A stretch of 25,585 nt of DNA from Deltaproteobacteria bacterium UBA2385 (GTDB taxonomy: Bacteria; Myxococcota_A; UBA796; UBA2385). The first letter of the stretch is position 1; every line of letters starts with the position of its first letter. A model generated the notes under the pieces. It did not search any database, was not told the origin of the DNA, and was given only the letters and a program-made list of their open reading frames with translations. Shown piece by piece: positions 6,957 through 14,993 of the stretch. The stretch lies in assembly GCA_002343455.1 (NCBI GenBank), contig DDSR01000458.1, positions 8,404 through 33,988 on the forward strand. Reading direction: 5' to 3'. A program made the translations under genes and the position numbers.

Positions 6957-7970
6957 CTACTCCAGGCTCTGGGCGCACTCGGCGCGGGCGCCGTCGGCGT
7001 TGCAGCGGGCCTTCTTCAGCAGGGCCAGCACCTTGCCGTCGTAGGACTTCTGCTTGTCCCGCAGCTCGATGCGCATCTTCTGGCCGAAGCCGTCCAGCTC
7101 GGCCTTGGCGGCGGCGGTCGGGTCGATCCAGGTGGTCGCCGGGATCCCCGCCTCGGCCGCCTTGATGGACTTCAGCGCCGTGGCGAAGTCGCCGGCCACC
7201 CAGGCCCGGCTGCGGGTGCCGAAGTCGGCCGGGAACTTGCCCTCGTGCACCAGGATCTGGAAGGTGACCTGAGCCAGAGGGGTGCGGATGATGCCGCCCT
7301 TCTGACCCAGGCCGCGCCAGAGCTCGAAGGGCGTGTAGGCCGTCGCCGGCAGGAAGAGCACGTCCAGTTCGCCGTTGTTGAAGGCGGGGCCCAGCGTCGC
7401 GAGGTCCGAGGAGACCCCCACGCCGCCCATGCGCTGGATGGCGAGGCCGCTGGCCTTGTCGTAGTCCAGGCTGGCGATGCGCTTGCCGGAGAGGGCGCCG
7501 ATGCTGGCCAGGTTGCGGTCGCGGACCATCACGTAGACCGCGCCCAGGGGCCAGATCCCGACCGTCTCGTAGGCGCCGGCCTTGAACATCGGCGCGTAGA
7601 CCTCCTTGGTCTGCAGCGTGTTCAAGACCGGCTGCAGCAGCTCGTAGGAGGGCACGCCGCCGACCGCCTCGACCGTGTAGGTGGCCGCGTTGTAGCGCTG
7701 CAAGCGCACCCCGCTGGCCAGCACCGCGTCGCAGCTGCCGGCCGTGAAGTCGTTGACCGCGGTCGCCTCGTCCGTGTAGGGCTTCAACGTGACGGGGGCG
7801 CCCCAGCCGGCGGCCTGGACAGCCCAGGACTCGGCCAGCTTGAACATGAAGCCGGTGCGCCCGGCCGGGTCGTAGACGCAGGCCGTGCGGGCCTGGGCCT
7901 GGGCCTGGGCCTGGGCGACACCCGGCAGGAGGAGCAGGAGGGCAGCGACGAGGGCGAGGAGTAGCGGCAT
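6957..7970 (-). CDS. AdeT-like periplasmic solute-binding protein of the TRAP system
   Basis: The protein has 337 residues. The ATG at 7970 is chosen because GGAG lies seven bases upstream and the next residues form a clear signal peptide (MPLLLALVAALLLLLPGVAQA), followed by an AQAQAQAQA stretch. A frame extension to 8135 has no such support. The mature protein begins CVYDPAGRTG and contains LAESWAVQAAGWGAPVTL, YTDEATAVNDF, AGSCDAVL and SGVRLQRYN. These features match the putative solute-binding proteins related to Acinetobacter AdeT, which were once described as an RND efflux component but are now grouped with TRAP/SBP folds. The gene directly precedes a fused TRAP permease, which supports a binding-protein role in uptake. 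The C-terminus carries two Cys (about residues 322 and 331). The ligand is not deducible. Confidence 0.82.
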   Translation of the reverse strand: MPLLLALVAALLLLLPGVAQAQAQAQARTACVYDPAGRTGFMFKLAESWAVQAAGWGAPVTLKPYTDEATAVNDFTAGSCDAVLASGVRLQRYNAATYTVEAVGGVPSYELLQPVLNTLQTKEVYAPMFKAGAYETVGIWPLGAVYVMVRDRNLASIGALSGKRIASLDYDKASGLAIQRMGGVGVSSDLATLGPAFNNGELDVLFLPATAYTPFELWRGLGQKGGIIRTPLAQVTFQILVHEGKFPADFGTRSRAWVAGDFATALKSIKAAEAGIPATTWIDPTAAAKAELDGFGQKMRIELRDKQKSYDGKVLALLKKARCNADGARAECAQSLE

Positions 7971-8046
7971 CGGCAGGCTCCGGGGGATGGACCCGCATGG
8001 AAGCGGTTGGCGGGCGCTTGTATTCCGTTGCCGGCGGGGTGGGGGG

Positions 8047-9786
8047 TCAGAGGCCTGCCAGCGCCTTGCGCAGCGGACCGCTGTCGATCTGGCCCACCTC
8101 GCGATCGACCACCATTCCGGCGGCGCCCTTGGCATCGCCGCCCACGCTGGGGCCGCCCGAGGCGCTGGCGCCGAACCCGAGGCCGAAGCTGAGTCGACCC
8201 ATCAGCCGGGGCGCAGGGAGGATGACGCCTGCCACCGCCCTCTGCATTGCCGGCAGCCAGGGACCCAGCCAGGCGGCCGCGGGGGGCAAGCCGCAGACCA
8301 GGGCGCAGAGGCCTGCCTGCACGTCCTGCATGGCTTGGGTCATCGGCATTCCGGCGGGCGGGCACAGCCCGATGCCGGCCAGGGCGCCAAGGACCGCGGG
8401 GCCCATGCTGAGCGAACTGACGAGGTTGAAGTCCTCCCAACCGGCGGCCACGTAGTTGTCGGCCATCAGGTCGGCCGTGACCAATGCGCCCTGGGACAGC
8501 ACCTGCTGGACGAGCTCGCGGGGCGCGGGCAGCTCTACCTTGCGGTCGAAGCCGGCTCCAGCCAGCATCGCTTCCAGGCCCTGGCCGGACTTGAGCTGCT
8601 CGGCGAGGGCAGGTAGCTGGTCGAGGAAGAAGTGCATCTGGTCGGTCTGGCTCGAGTTGCCCCGGCTGCTCTCCAGGTGGAGCGTGGCGCGGCCCCGAGG
8701 CTCGAGCACCGCCTGCGGTCCGTTCAGCCGCAGGCCTGCGCTGAGCTCGATCTGACCCGCGCCGCCGAGGGCTTCGGAGAGCTGCTCCAGGGCAGCCAGG
8801 TCGAAGACCTGGGCCAGGGCGGGGATGGCCGCAAGCTCGGCCGTTGCGGCGACCCGGTGCCGCACATTGACGGTAGCGCCGCCAGTACCCAGCAAGAGCT
8901 CCACCTGTCCGGTGTAGCTGGCGCTGAAGAGGCCGTTGAGGCTGTCGAGGTAGGGCTTCAGATCGGCCAGCAGCTGGCTCAGGTCGGCCGGCGAAAGGAA
9001 GTCCAGGGCCTCTTCGCCGCCGGTGACGGCAGCGTTTGCGACCAGCGCGGCCCGCTTCTGGATGTCCCACTGCGTCTCGGGCAGCAGGTCGGGCAAGTCC
9101 ATGCCCGTGACGCTGCTGGCGAGGCCCATCACCTTGGAGCCGCCCAGGATGCTCAACACGGCGGCGGGAGAGAGCATGGCCCCCAGGGCCATCAGCAGGG
9201 CGGTGTCCATTGGGGCGGTGCAGCTCCCGTTCAGACCCACCTGAGCCGCCACGCCTCCCGTCGCAGAGAGGGCGGCGATCGCACGCTCACCGCCACCCTC
9301 GGCCTTCAGGGCTGCGCCGAACTGGTCGATGCCGAAGGTGCCGCCTGCCTTGGCGCGGGCCGACAGCTGGCCCGGCGCGCTGTGCAGCAGCTCGACCTCG
9401 CCGTTGAGGGTCCCGCCGAAGAGCGCCGCCACCTTGCCCGAGCCCTTGGCAAAGAGGCCGGTCCCCACAGGCCACTGGGCGATCAGGCGATCGGGCAGCA
9501 CCCGCGCCATCGCCTGGACCATCCGGGGCGCGTCCTGCTGGAGCACCCACTGCTGCACGCCGGGCTTGTCGATCTGCGCGGCCGCCATCGGCAGCGCCGC
9601 TTCCATCGGGACTGCGCTCAGCACCACCTCGGCGAACTCGTCGAAGAGGCCCTCTTCCGCCGGTGCAGCGGTGTCCAGGCCGCACTCTTCGAGCTCGGCC
9701 GAGTTGCTGACCCCGCCGCTCTGCTGCGACGTCGGGGCCTGCGTCTGGGTCGGAGGCTCGTAGTGGCTCTGCTGCTGGTAGTCCAT
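8047..9786 (-). CDS. Hypothetical protein, 579 residues
   Basis: I do not recognise the family. The ATG at 9786 has a GAGGTGA ribosome binding site six bases upstream. Residues 1-35 are Gln/Thr/Ser/Pro-rich and probably disordered. The remainder is Ala/Leu/Gly-rich with alternating beta-like stretches (for example GQVELLLGTGGATVNVRH and QIELSAGLRLNG), which suggests a repetitive beta or mixed alpha/beta architecture, and several moderately hydrophobic helices near residues 200-235 and 445-520. There is no signal peptide, so secretion by the general route is unlikely. The short motif SNSAELEECGLD near residue 27 vaguely recalls N-terminal tags of contractile-injection-associated proteins, but I do not rely on this. 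It sits alone between two operons with its own promoter signals, suggesting independently regulated expression. Confidence 0.75.
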   Translation of the reverse strand: MDYQQQSHYEPPTQTQAPTSQQSGGVSNSAELEECGLDTAAPAEEGLFDEFAEVVLSAVPMEAALPMAAAQIDKPGVQQWVLQQDAPRMVQAMARVLPDRLIAQWPVGTGLFAKGSGKVAALFGGTLNGEVELLHSAPGQLSARAKAGGTFGIDQFGAALKAEGGGERAIAALSATGGVAAQVGLNGSCTAPMDTALLMALGAMLSPAAVLSILGGSKVMGLASSVTGMDLPDLLPETQWDIQKRAALVANAAVTGGEEALDFLSPADLSQLLADLKPYLDSLNGLFSASYTGQVELLLGTGGATVNVRHRVAATAELAAIPALAQVFDLAALEQLSEALGGAGQIELSAGLRLNGPQAVLEPRGRATLHLESSRGNSSQTDQMHFFLDQLPALAEQLKSGQGLEAMLAGAGFDRKVELPAPRELVQQVLSQGALVTADLMADNYVAAGWEDFNLVSSLSMGPAVLGALAGIGLCPPAGMPMTQAMQDVQAGLCALVCGLPPAAAWLGPWLPAMQRAVAGVILPAPRLMGRLSFGLGFGASASGGPSVGGDAKGAAGMVVDREVGQIDSGPLRKALAGL

Positions 9787-9787
9787 C

Positions 9788-9807
9788 GTTCACCTCGGGG
9801 GGTGAAC
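9788..9807 (-). promoter_or_regulatory. Inverted repeat covering the ribosome binding site of the 579-residue gene
   Basis: On the minus strand GTTCACC and GGTGAAC are perfect inverted 7-base arms with a six-base centre (CCCCGA). The 3' arm overlaps the GAGGTGA ribosome binding site and ends one base before the ATG. In RNA it could form a hairpin hiding the SD. In DNA it could be an operator near the predicted transcription start at about 9805. Confidence 0.55.
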
Positions 9808-9815
9808 GTCCTCTC

Positions 9816-9831
9816 AGCAACCATCAAGCCA
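9816..9831 (-). promoter_or_regulatory. Sigma-54 (-24/-12) promoter upstream of the 579-residue gene
   Basis: The minus strand reads TGGCTTGATGGTTGCT. Compared with the consensus TGGCACG-N4-TTGCW it keeps TGGC, the G at position 7 and TTGCT, and the GG and GC are separated by exactly ten bases. The predicted start point is near 9805, about 20 bases before the ATG. No enhancer-binding protein gene is in the window. The adjacent upstream bases hold no clear activator site that I can define. Confidence 0.55.
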
Positions 9832-9862
9832 GCGGCAAACCACTGCAATCACTGGGGCCTGC

Positions 9863-9889
9863 CTGACGGAGCTGACGGATTTCCGTCAG
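9863..9889 (-). terminator. Hairpin at the end of the ccm operon, possible terminator
   Basis: CTGACGG (9872-9878) and CCGTCAG (9883-9889) form a perfect 7-base stem with a 4-base loop that overlaps the stop codon of the last operon gene. A second copy of CTGACGGA at 9863-9870 can pair with the same arm, giving two alternative structures. No U-run follows on the minus strand, so Rho-independent termination is uncertain. An mRNA-stabilising or Rho-associated role is equally possible. Confidence 0.4.
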
Positions 9890-10809
9890 TCGCCGAACGG
9901 GTCCGGCGGCGGAGCTGCCGCGACCAGGGGAGGAGCGGGCGGCGCCGGGGCGCGATGCCCCTCCTCGGCGATCCAGAGCAGGTCGGCCTCGTGACGGGCG
10001 AGCTGCCGCGCGTACTGGTCCAGCAGGGCCCACTCCTGCGGCTGCCCCTCCACCGGCTCCGGCCAGGCGGCCAGGATCTCGCGGACCTGGTCCGCTCGTC
10101 CGGCGTTGGCCGCCGCGAAGAGCCAGAGCGAGCGCGGAATGCCCTGCCCGAGGGCGTCCCCGCGGGCGGCGGCGGCGGCGAGGCCCTGCCAGGGATCGAG
10201 GTCCGCCGGCCCCGATCCGGGCACCGTGGCCCAGCCGGCCATCCGGGTCGCCTCGGGGATGGCCCACCAGGCCTCATCGTCCAAGCACAGGCTGGCCCGG
10301 CCGACCTCGATGATCTGGTTGAGCGGCACGCTGACGACCCCGCCGGACTCGCCGTCGTTGACCTGGGCGAGCTGCCCGGCCATCAGTCCCAGGAGGTAGA
10401 CCCCTTCGTCGGCCCGGCTGAGGAAGCGGCAGCGGTCGGCGTCGCCGTACTCGTCCAGCGCCAGCTGGTAGGCCTGCTGGTAGCGCTCGGCGGCCTTCGC
10501 GTGCAGCCTCGCCGCGGCGATCCGGCCGTCGCTGGCCCCGGCGGTGTCGCCCCGCGCCATGGCCAGGCGCGCCTGGATCGCCGCTTCGCGGGCCTGAAGC
10601 TCGGAGCAGAGGCCGGCCATCGTCCAGGCCACCGTCAGGGCCTGGCCGGAGCGCTCGCGGGAGATCGTCAGCGAGGCGGCCACGCCGACCTCGCCGAAGG
10701 CGCAGGCGACATCGAGGTCGCGGATGGCGGCGAGGCGCGGCACGCTGCGGCTCTTGACCGCTGAGTCCAGCGTCCCCGCACAGCCCCAGAGCAGCAGCAG
10801 CAGGATCAC
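9886..10809 (-). CDS. Lipoprotein of unknown function, last gene of the ccm operon
   Basis: The 307-residue protein starts at a GTG that overlaps the ccmI stop codon (GTGA). The N-terminus is a short hydrophobic run with lipobox-like LLWGC, giving Cys10 as the lipidated residue. The signal is unusually short and lacks basic residues. The rest is rich in Ala and helical, with segments such as RIAAARLHAKAAERYQQAYQ and LARHEADLLWIAEEG that resemble TPR-like helical hairpins without clear repeats. Cys residues near 36, 68, 127 and 175 could form disulfides outside the cytoplasm. The C-terminus is Pro/Ala-rich and ends DPFGD. It has no match that I recognise among Ccm proteins. Its coupling to ccmI suggests an envelope role linked to cytochrome c assembly, which is inference. 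Confidence 0.75.
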   Translation of the reverse strand: MILLLLLWGCAGTLDSAVKSRSVPRLAAIRDLDVACAFGEVGVAASLTISRERSGQALTVAWTMAGLCSELQAREAAIQARLAMARGDTAGASDGRIAAARLHAKAAERYQQAYQLALDEYGDADRCRFLSRADEGVYLLGLMAGQLAQVNDGESGGVVSVPLNQIIEVGRASLCLDDEAWWAIPEATRMAGWATVPGSGPADLDPWQGLAAAAARGDALGQGIPRSLWLFAAANAGRADQVREILAAWPEPVEGQPQEWALLDQYARQLARHEADLLWIAEEGHRAPAPPAPPLVAAAPPPDPFGD

Positions 10810-12023
10810 TTCAGGACCAGCTCGACGGTCTGGCCCGAGGTGAAGGGCCCCTGGGCTTCCGAGACGGGCTGCCCCTCCTCCCGCGTGGCGGCGTTCCCAT
10901 CGGTGTCGACGCGCGCGCTGAGCCAGACCTGGTCGGGCCAGGGGGTGCCTTGCATGATGATGTCGCTGTCCCCCAGCGCGAAGGTGGTCGGCAGGCTGCT
11001 GGCCGGGATGCGCAGGGCGGCCAGGGGAGGCCCGCGGCCCTCGACGCTGGGTCGGGCGAAGACGAAGACGATCGCCTCGGGAGGAAGGGCCGCAGCGCCC
11101 TCGAGCCGCAGCGCGCCGGTCAAGCGTGGCGGACCCGCCTGGGCCGCGCCCTCGACCGGAGCCGGAGCCGCGGCCTGAGGAGAGCGGGCGTCGGCCAGCA
11201 GCATCGCGGCGAGGCGCCGGTCCTCGGCGTCCTGAGAGAGCTCCAGCGCCTTGGTGAGGGCGGCTTCGGCCGGCGCGAGGTTCCCGCGGTTCAGCTCCAG
11301 CACCCCTCGCCAGAGCCAGGCCGTCGCCAGGTTCGGATCGCGCGCCTGGACCTCGTCCAGGTTCTCCTGGGCCTTGTCCAGCATCCCGATCGCGATCATC
11401 AGGGCGGCCAGGCTGGCCTGGATCTTCGCGTTCTGCGGATCCACCTGCCGGCCCGCCTCGACGTAGCGCATGCCTGCGTCGAAGTCGCCCGAGCGGATGG
11501 CGGCGTGGGCCAAGGCGGCGGCGGCATCGACGTCCTGAGGGTTCGCGTCCAGCCGCTCCTGGAGCTTCTGCAGCGCCACCTCGCGCTGATCCACCGTCGC
11601 CCCCGTCATCGTCCCGCCCTCGCCCCGAGGCCGGGTGGCCTGGGTCAAGGTGACGCCCAGGATGGCGAAGAAGGCCAGGAAGGCCGCTGCCCAGGCCGCG
11701 CCCTTGCTGCCGGGCACCTCCTTGCTGAGCGCCCGGTCGACCTCCACCGTGTCCGGGTCGGCCTCTTCGAGGTCCCGCAAGGCCATGGCCGCCCGGTTGA
11801 GGGTGGCGCGCCAGCGCTGATCGAAGGCGGCGTCATCCACCTTGCCGCGCTCGGCCTGGAGGCCACGAAGCTCTTCGACCAGCGCCTCCTTGCGGGCCAG
11901 CAGGTCCTCTTGTCGAGGCGAGGCGTGGGGCGCCGAACCCCGCGAGCGCATCACGACGAAGGCGCCTCCCGCCAGGCCCAACAAGAGCACGACAAACGGA
12001 GGGCCCCAGGTCTCGACGTTCAT
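10806..12023 (-). CDS. ccmI: CcmI/CycH-type cytochrome c maturation chaperone with TPRs
   Basis: The protein (405 residues) has a membrane helix at about 8-26, a coiled, charged loop with QRWRATLNRAAMALRDLE (cytoplasmic), a second helix at about 108-128, then periplasmic TPR-like repeats from about 150 to 270. The C-terminal part (VFVFARPSVEGRGPPLAALR, then SARVDTDGNA) matches the beta domain of CycH-type proteins. CcmI binds the C-terminus of apocytochrome c and delivers it to the CcmFH haem lyase. The ATG at 12023 has GGAGAGG upstream and overlaps the ccmH stop by four bases. The following lipoprotein gene overlaps it in the same way. All features fit a functional protein. Confidence 0.88.
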   Translation of the reverse strand: MNVETWGPPFVVLLLGLAGGAFVVMRSRGSAPHASPRQEDLLARKEALVEELRGLQAERGKVDDAAFDQRWRATLNRAAMALRDLEEADPDTVEVDRALSKEVPGSKGAAWAAAFLAFFAILGVTLTQATRPRGEGGTMTGATVDQREVALQKLQERLDANPQDVDAAAALAHAAIRSGDFDAGMRYVEAGRQVDPQNAKIQASLAALMIAIGMLDKAQENLDEVQARDPNLATAWLWRGVLELNRGNLAPAEAALTKALELSQDAEDRRLAAMLLADARSPQAAAPAPVEGAAQAGPPRLTGALRLEGAAALPPEAIVFVFARPSVEGRGPPLAALRIPASSLPTTFALGDSDIIMQGTPWPDQVWLSARVDTDGNAATREEGQPVSEAQGPFTSGQTVELVLK

Positions 12024-12523
12024 GGCCTCTCCAGCTCAGCCAGGATGCGCTGGCGCCAGGGCTCGAGCTCGTCCAGCTCCTCCGGTTCGACGCTGGCGGT
12101 CTCGGCGCCTGCGCCCGTCTTGCGGGCCCGCATGAAGCCCCCTGCGACCGCGCCTCCCACGAGCAGGAAGCCGACCGGCGCCAGCCAGACCGCCCAGTGG
12201 CGGCCCTCGGCCGGGGGAGAGAGCAGCACCCAGGTACCGTAGCGGTCGACGAAGTAGTCGTCGATCTGCTCCTTGGTGTATCCCTGGGCCACCAGCTCGC
12301 GGATGCGCGACTTCATCGCCCGCGCGCCCTCGGCCGGCGAGTCGTTCACCGAGAGGCCCTGGCAGGTCGGGCAGCGCAGGCCGTCGCTGACCTGCTCGGT
12401 GAGGAGCTCCAGCGCGGCGGCGTCGGTGACCGGCGCGGTGAGCGGCGGCTCGTCCAGGGGCGTCGGGGCATCGGAGGCGCCCACGCCCAGGCTGAGCGTG
12501 AGGAGGAGGAGGAGCGCGGTCAC
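12020..12523 (-). CDS. ccmH: CcmH/CycL thiol-redox protein of cytochrome c maturation
   Basis: The protein has 167 residues and starts at a GTG in a GTGA overlap with ccmG. An N-terminal signal peptide (about 1-17) precedes the periplasmic domain. The signature LRCPTCQGLSVNDS gives the redox pair Cys51 and Cys54, which keeps the apocytochrome CXXCH cysteines reduced. A membrane helix at about 109-130 and a short cytoplasmic tail end the protein. It is the short form without the TPR extension of E. coli CcmH; that function lies in the separate ccmI gene that follows. Confidence 0.94.
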   Translation of the reverse strand: MTALLLLLTLSLGVGASDAPTPLDEPPLTAPVTDAAALELLTEQVSDGLRCPTCQGLSVNDSPAEGARAMKSRIRELVAQGYTKEQIDDYFVDRYGTWVLLSPPAEGRHWAVWLAPVGFLLVGGAVAGGFMRARKTGAGAETASVEPEELDELEPWRQRILAELERP

Positions 12524-13038
12524 AGCAGGGCCTCAAGCGCGGCGAGGAACTGGTCGGGCACGACCGGTCCGGTGAACTTGCGGGCGATGCGCCCCTCGGC
12601 GTCGATCAGGAAGGTCTCGGGGACCCCGGCCACGCCGTAGTCCATGGCCGTGCGCTGGGCCGGGTCGATCAAGGTCGGGTAGGCCTCGCCGTAGCGACGC
12701 AGGAAGGCCTTCACCTTGACGGGCTCGTCGTTGTAGATGACGCCGAGGAAGGTCACGCCGCGGGCCTGGTAGGCGGGCGCCACCTTGACCAGCCAGGGGT
12801 GCTCCTGGGCGCAGGGCACACACCAGCTGGAGTAGAAATTCACCACCACCGGCTTGCCGCGCAGCTCGGCGAGGTCCACCGTGCGGTCCCCGTCCATCGT
12901 CTGCAGCGCGAAGCCGGGGGCCTGCTTGCCTTCGAGCACGTTGGGGAGGGCCCGCGGGTCCTTGCCGAAGCCCATCGCCAACACCCACACCAGGGGGATG
13001 ATCAGCAGCGCGCCGACCGCCAGCACCTTCCAGTTCAT
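12520..13038 (-). CDS. ccmG: CcmG/DsbE membrane-anchored thioredoxin of cytochrome c maturation
   Basis: The 172-residue protein begins at the ATG at 13038, which overlaps the ccmF stop (ATGA). A longer in-frame version from 13116 lies wholly inside ccmF and is rejected. Residues 5-23 form a membrane anchor, followed by a periplasmic thioredoxin fold. The active site is WCVPC (72-76), and GVPETFLID provides the conserved cis-Pro region with the Glu typical of CcmG. It reduces CcmH or apocytochrome c. The neighbour order ccmE-F-G-H matches system I operons. Confidence 0.94.
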   Translation of the reverse strand: MNWKVLAVGALLIIPLVWVLAMGFGKDPRALPNVLEGKQAPGFALQTMDGDRTVDLAELRGKPVVVNFYSSWCVPCAQEHPWLVKVAPAYQARGVTFLGVIYNDEPVKVKAFLRRYGEAYPTLIDPAQRTAMDYGVAGVPETFLIDAEGRIARKFTGPVVPDQFLAALEALL

Positions 13039-14993
13039 GCCGGCCTTCCCTTGCGGGCCGGCCAGGCAGCCAGCACCGTGCCGAAGGCCATCACCGCCCC
13101 GCCAAACCAGATCCACCAGACCATCGGCTGGATCACCGCCTGGAGGCTGACGAGGTCGGTCCGCGGATCGACCTGCACCAGGGAGAGGTAGAGGTCCTCA
13201 CGCGGGCCGCTGTAGACCGCCGGCGCCGGGAGAGGGCTGCCCATCCGGGGGTAGTTGTTCATCCGAGGCTCGAGCGTCCCGAGCTCGTTGCTGCCGGCCG
13301 AGACGTGAAAACGAGCCACCGACGCCGTGCGGTGCGACTCCTGGACCGCCTCGCTGCCGAGGAAGGTGAGCGTGTACCGACCGACGGAGGTCGTCTCGTT
13401 CTTGATCATGGTCAGCTCGTGCACATGCCGCCAGCCCGAGGAGGCCGCGATGCCCACCGCCACCAGGATCACCCCGAGGTGAACGATGTAGCCGGCCTGT
13501 CGGCGCCGGGCCTTGAGGCTGGCCTGCCAGAGGGCGATCGGCAGGCTGCCGCCCGTGGAGCGCCAGCGGGCGAGCCCGGGGGCGAGCATCTCCCCGATGG
13601 TCACCCACAAGGCGAAGGCGCTGGCGCCGAAGACCGCCAGGGGCCAGGGCGCGCGAATGTCCAGGGCCAGCAGCAGGCCGACGACGAGCACGGTGAAGAG
13701 CGCCGGCAGGCCGGCCCGGGTGACCATGGCCGAGGCGGAGGGCCGACCCCAGGGCAGGGCAGGCCCGACGCCCATCAGGAACACCAGCAGGAAGCCGAGC
13801 GGGACGGCCCACTGGTTGAAGTAGGGCTCGCCCACGCTGATGCGCTCGCCGCTGATCGCCTCGTTCAGCAAGGGCCAGACCGTCCCCAGCAGCACCGTGA
13901 AGGTGATCGCGGTGAAGACCAGGTTCTGCGCGAGGAAGGCCACGTCGCGGGTGACCGGACCGGCCAGCCCCTCGGTGGGCGGGGCCAGCTTGTCGATGCG
14001 GGCCGCCAGCAGCACCACCGTGAAGACCAGACCGACAGCCAGGAAGCCAAGGAAGATCGGCCCGATCTCGGACTGCGTGAAGCTGTGGACCGAGTTGAAG
14101 ACCCCCGAGCGGGTCATGAAGGTGCCCAGGATCGTCAGCAGGAAGCTGCCCATCAGCAGGGTGAGGGTCCAGCCCTTGAGCTGCTCCTTGCGCTCCATCA
14201 GCATCGCGGAGTGCAGGAAGGCCGTGGCGGTCAGCCAGGGCAGCAGGCTGGCGTTCTCGACGGGGTCCCAGGCCCAGTAGCCGCCCCAGCCGAGCACATC
14301 GTAGGACCACCAGCCGCCCAGCAGGATGCCCGCGGTCAGGAAGCCCCAGGGCACCATCATCGCGTTGCGCAGGGCCCGCGACCAGGCCGGGTTGATGTTG
14401 CCCGCCAGCAGCGCCGCGGCGCCCATGGCGAAGGGCACGGTCATGCCTACGTAGCCGAGGTACAGCGTCGGCGGGTGGACCACCATCAGGATGTGGTTCT
14501 GCAGCAGCGGGTTGGGCCCCGGCCCGTTCGCCGGCGCCGGATCGACCAGCCCGAAGGGGTTGGCGATGCCCGCCACCAGGAAGGTGAAGAAGACCCCGAT
14601 CACCAGGGTCATGCCCATCGCCCAGGAGCTATGGGCCGGGAACCGATCCCGCGTCCACCAGGCCTGCCCGGCCGCATACACGCCCAGGATGAAGGCCCAG
14701 AAGAGGATCGAGCCCTCCAGGCTGGACCAGAGGCTGACGATGCTGACCCAGACCGGGGAGTCCAGGCTGCCGACCTGGCTGACGTAGTGCACGCTGAAGT
14801 CGTGCGTCAGCAGGGCGTACTCCATCAGGCCGGTCGCCACCGTGACCGCGCCGAAGAAGGCCCAGGCCATGATCCGGGACCAGCGGGCGGCCTCGGCCGA
14901 GCCCTTCCAGCCGCCGTAGAGTCCCGCCACCGCGCCCACCGAACAGGCGGCCAGCGCGACCAGGATGGCCGCGCGGCCAAGCAGGGAGATCAC
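13035..14993 (-). CDS. ccmF: CcmF, haem lyase subunit of cytochrome c maturation
   Basis: The protein has 652 residues, close to the usual 640-660, with about fifteen membrane helices. The WWD domain is clear (WWSYDVLGWGGYWAWDPVEN, about 228-247), and the flanking His residues are in HPPTLYLGY (His173) and FLHSAM (His261). LLTHDFSVHYV near 61-71 is also typical. CcmF takes haem from holo-CcmE and attaches it to apocytochrome c. The start is a GTG in a GTGA overlap with the ccmE stop. The final helix ends just before the overlapping ccmG start. No key residue is missing. Confidence 0.96.
   Translation of the reverse strand: MISLLGRAAILVALAACSVGAVAGLYGGWKGSAEAARWSRIMAWAFFGAVTVATGLMEYALLTHDFSVHYVSQVGSLDSPVWVSIVSLWSSLEGSILFWAFILGVYAAGQAWWTRDRFPAHSSWAMGMTLVIGVFFTFLVAGIANPFGLVDPAPANGPGPNPLLQNHILMVVHPPTLYLGYVGMTVPFAMGAAALLAGNINPAWSRALRNAMMVPWGFLTAGILLGGWWSYDVLGWGGYWAWDPVENASLLPWLTATAFLHSAMLMERKEQLKGWTLTLLMGSFLLTILGTFMTRSGVFNSVHSFTQSEIGPIFLGFLAVGLVFTVVLLAARIDKLAPPTEGLAGPVTRDVAFLAQNLVFTAITFTVLLGTVWPLLNEAISGERISVGEPYFNQWAVPLGFLLVFLMGVGPALPWGRPSASAMVTRAGLPALFTVLVVGLLLALDIRAPWPLAVFGASAFALWVTIGEMLAPGLARWRSTGGSLPIALWQASLKARRRQAGYIVHLGVILVAVGIAASSGWRHVHELTMIKNETTSVGRYTLTFLGSEAVQESHRTASVARFHVSAGSNELGTLEPRMNNYPRMGSPLPAPAVYSGPREDLYLSLVQVDPRTDLVSLQAVIQPMVWWIWFGGAVMAFGTVLAAWPARKGRPA

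Noticed and set aside
4890..7964. Plus-strand open frame of about 1,020 codons opposite the TRAP genes
   Set aside because: It covers two clear minus-strand genes, including a signal peptide and membrane helices, and its translation is a compositional shadow.
7971..8135. 55-codon upstream extension of the AdeT-like gene
   Set aside because: It would place the signal peptide inside the protein and overlap the previous gene; the ATG at 7970 has a good ribosome binding site.
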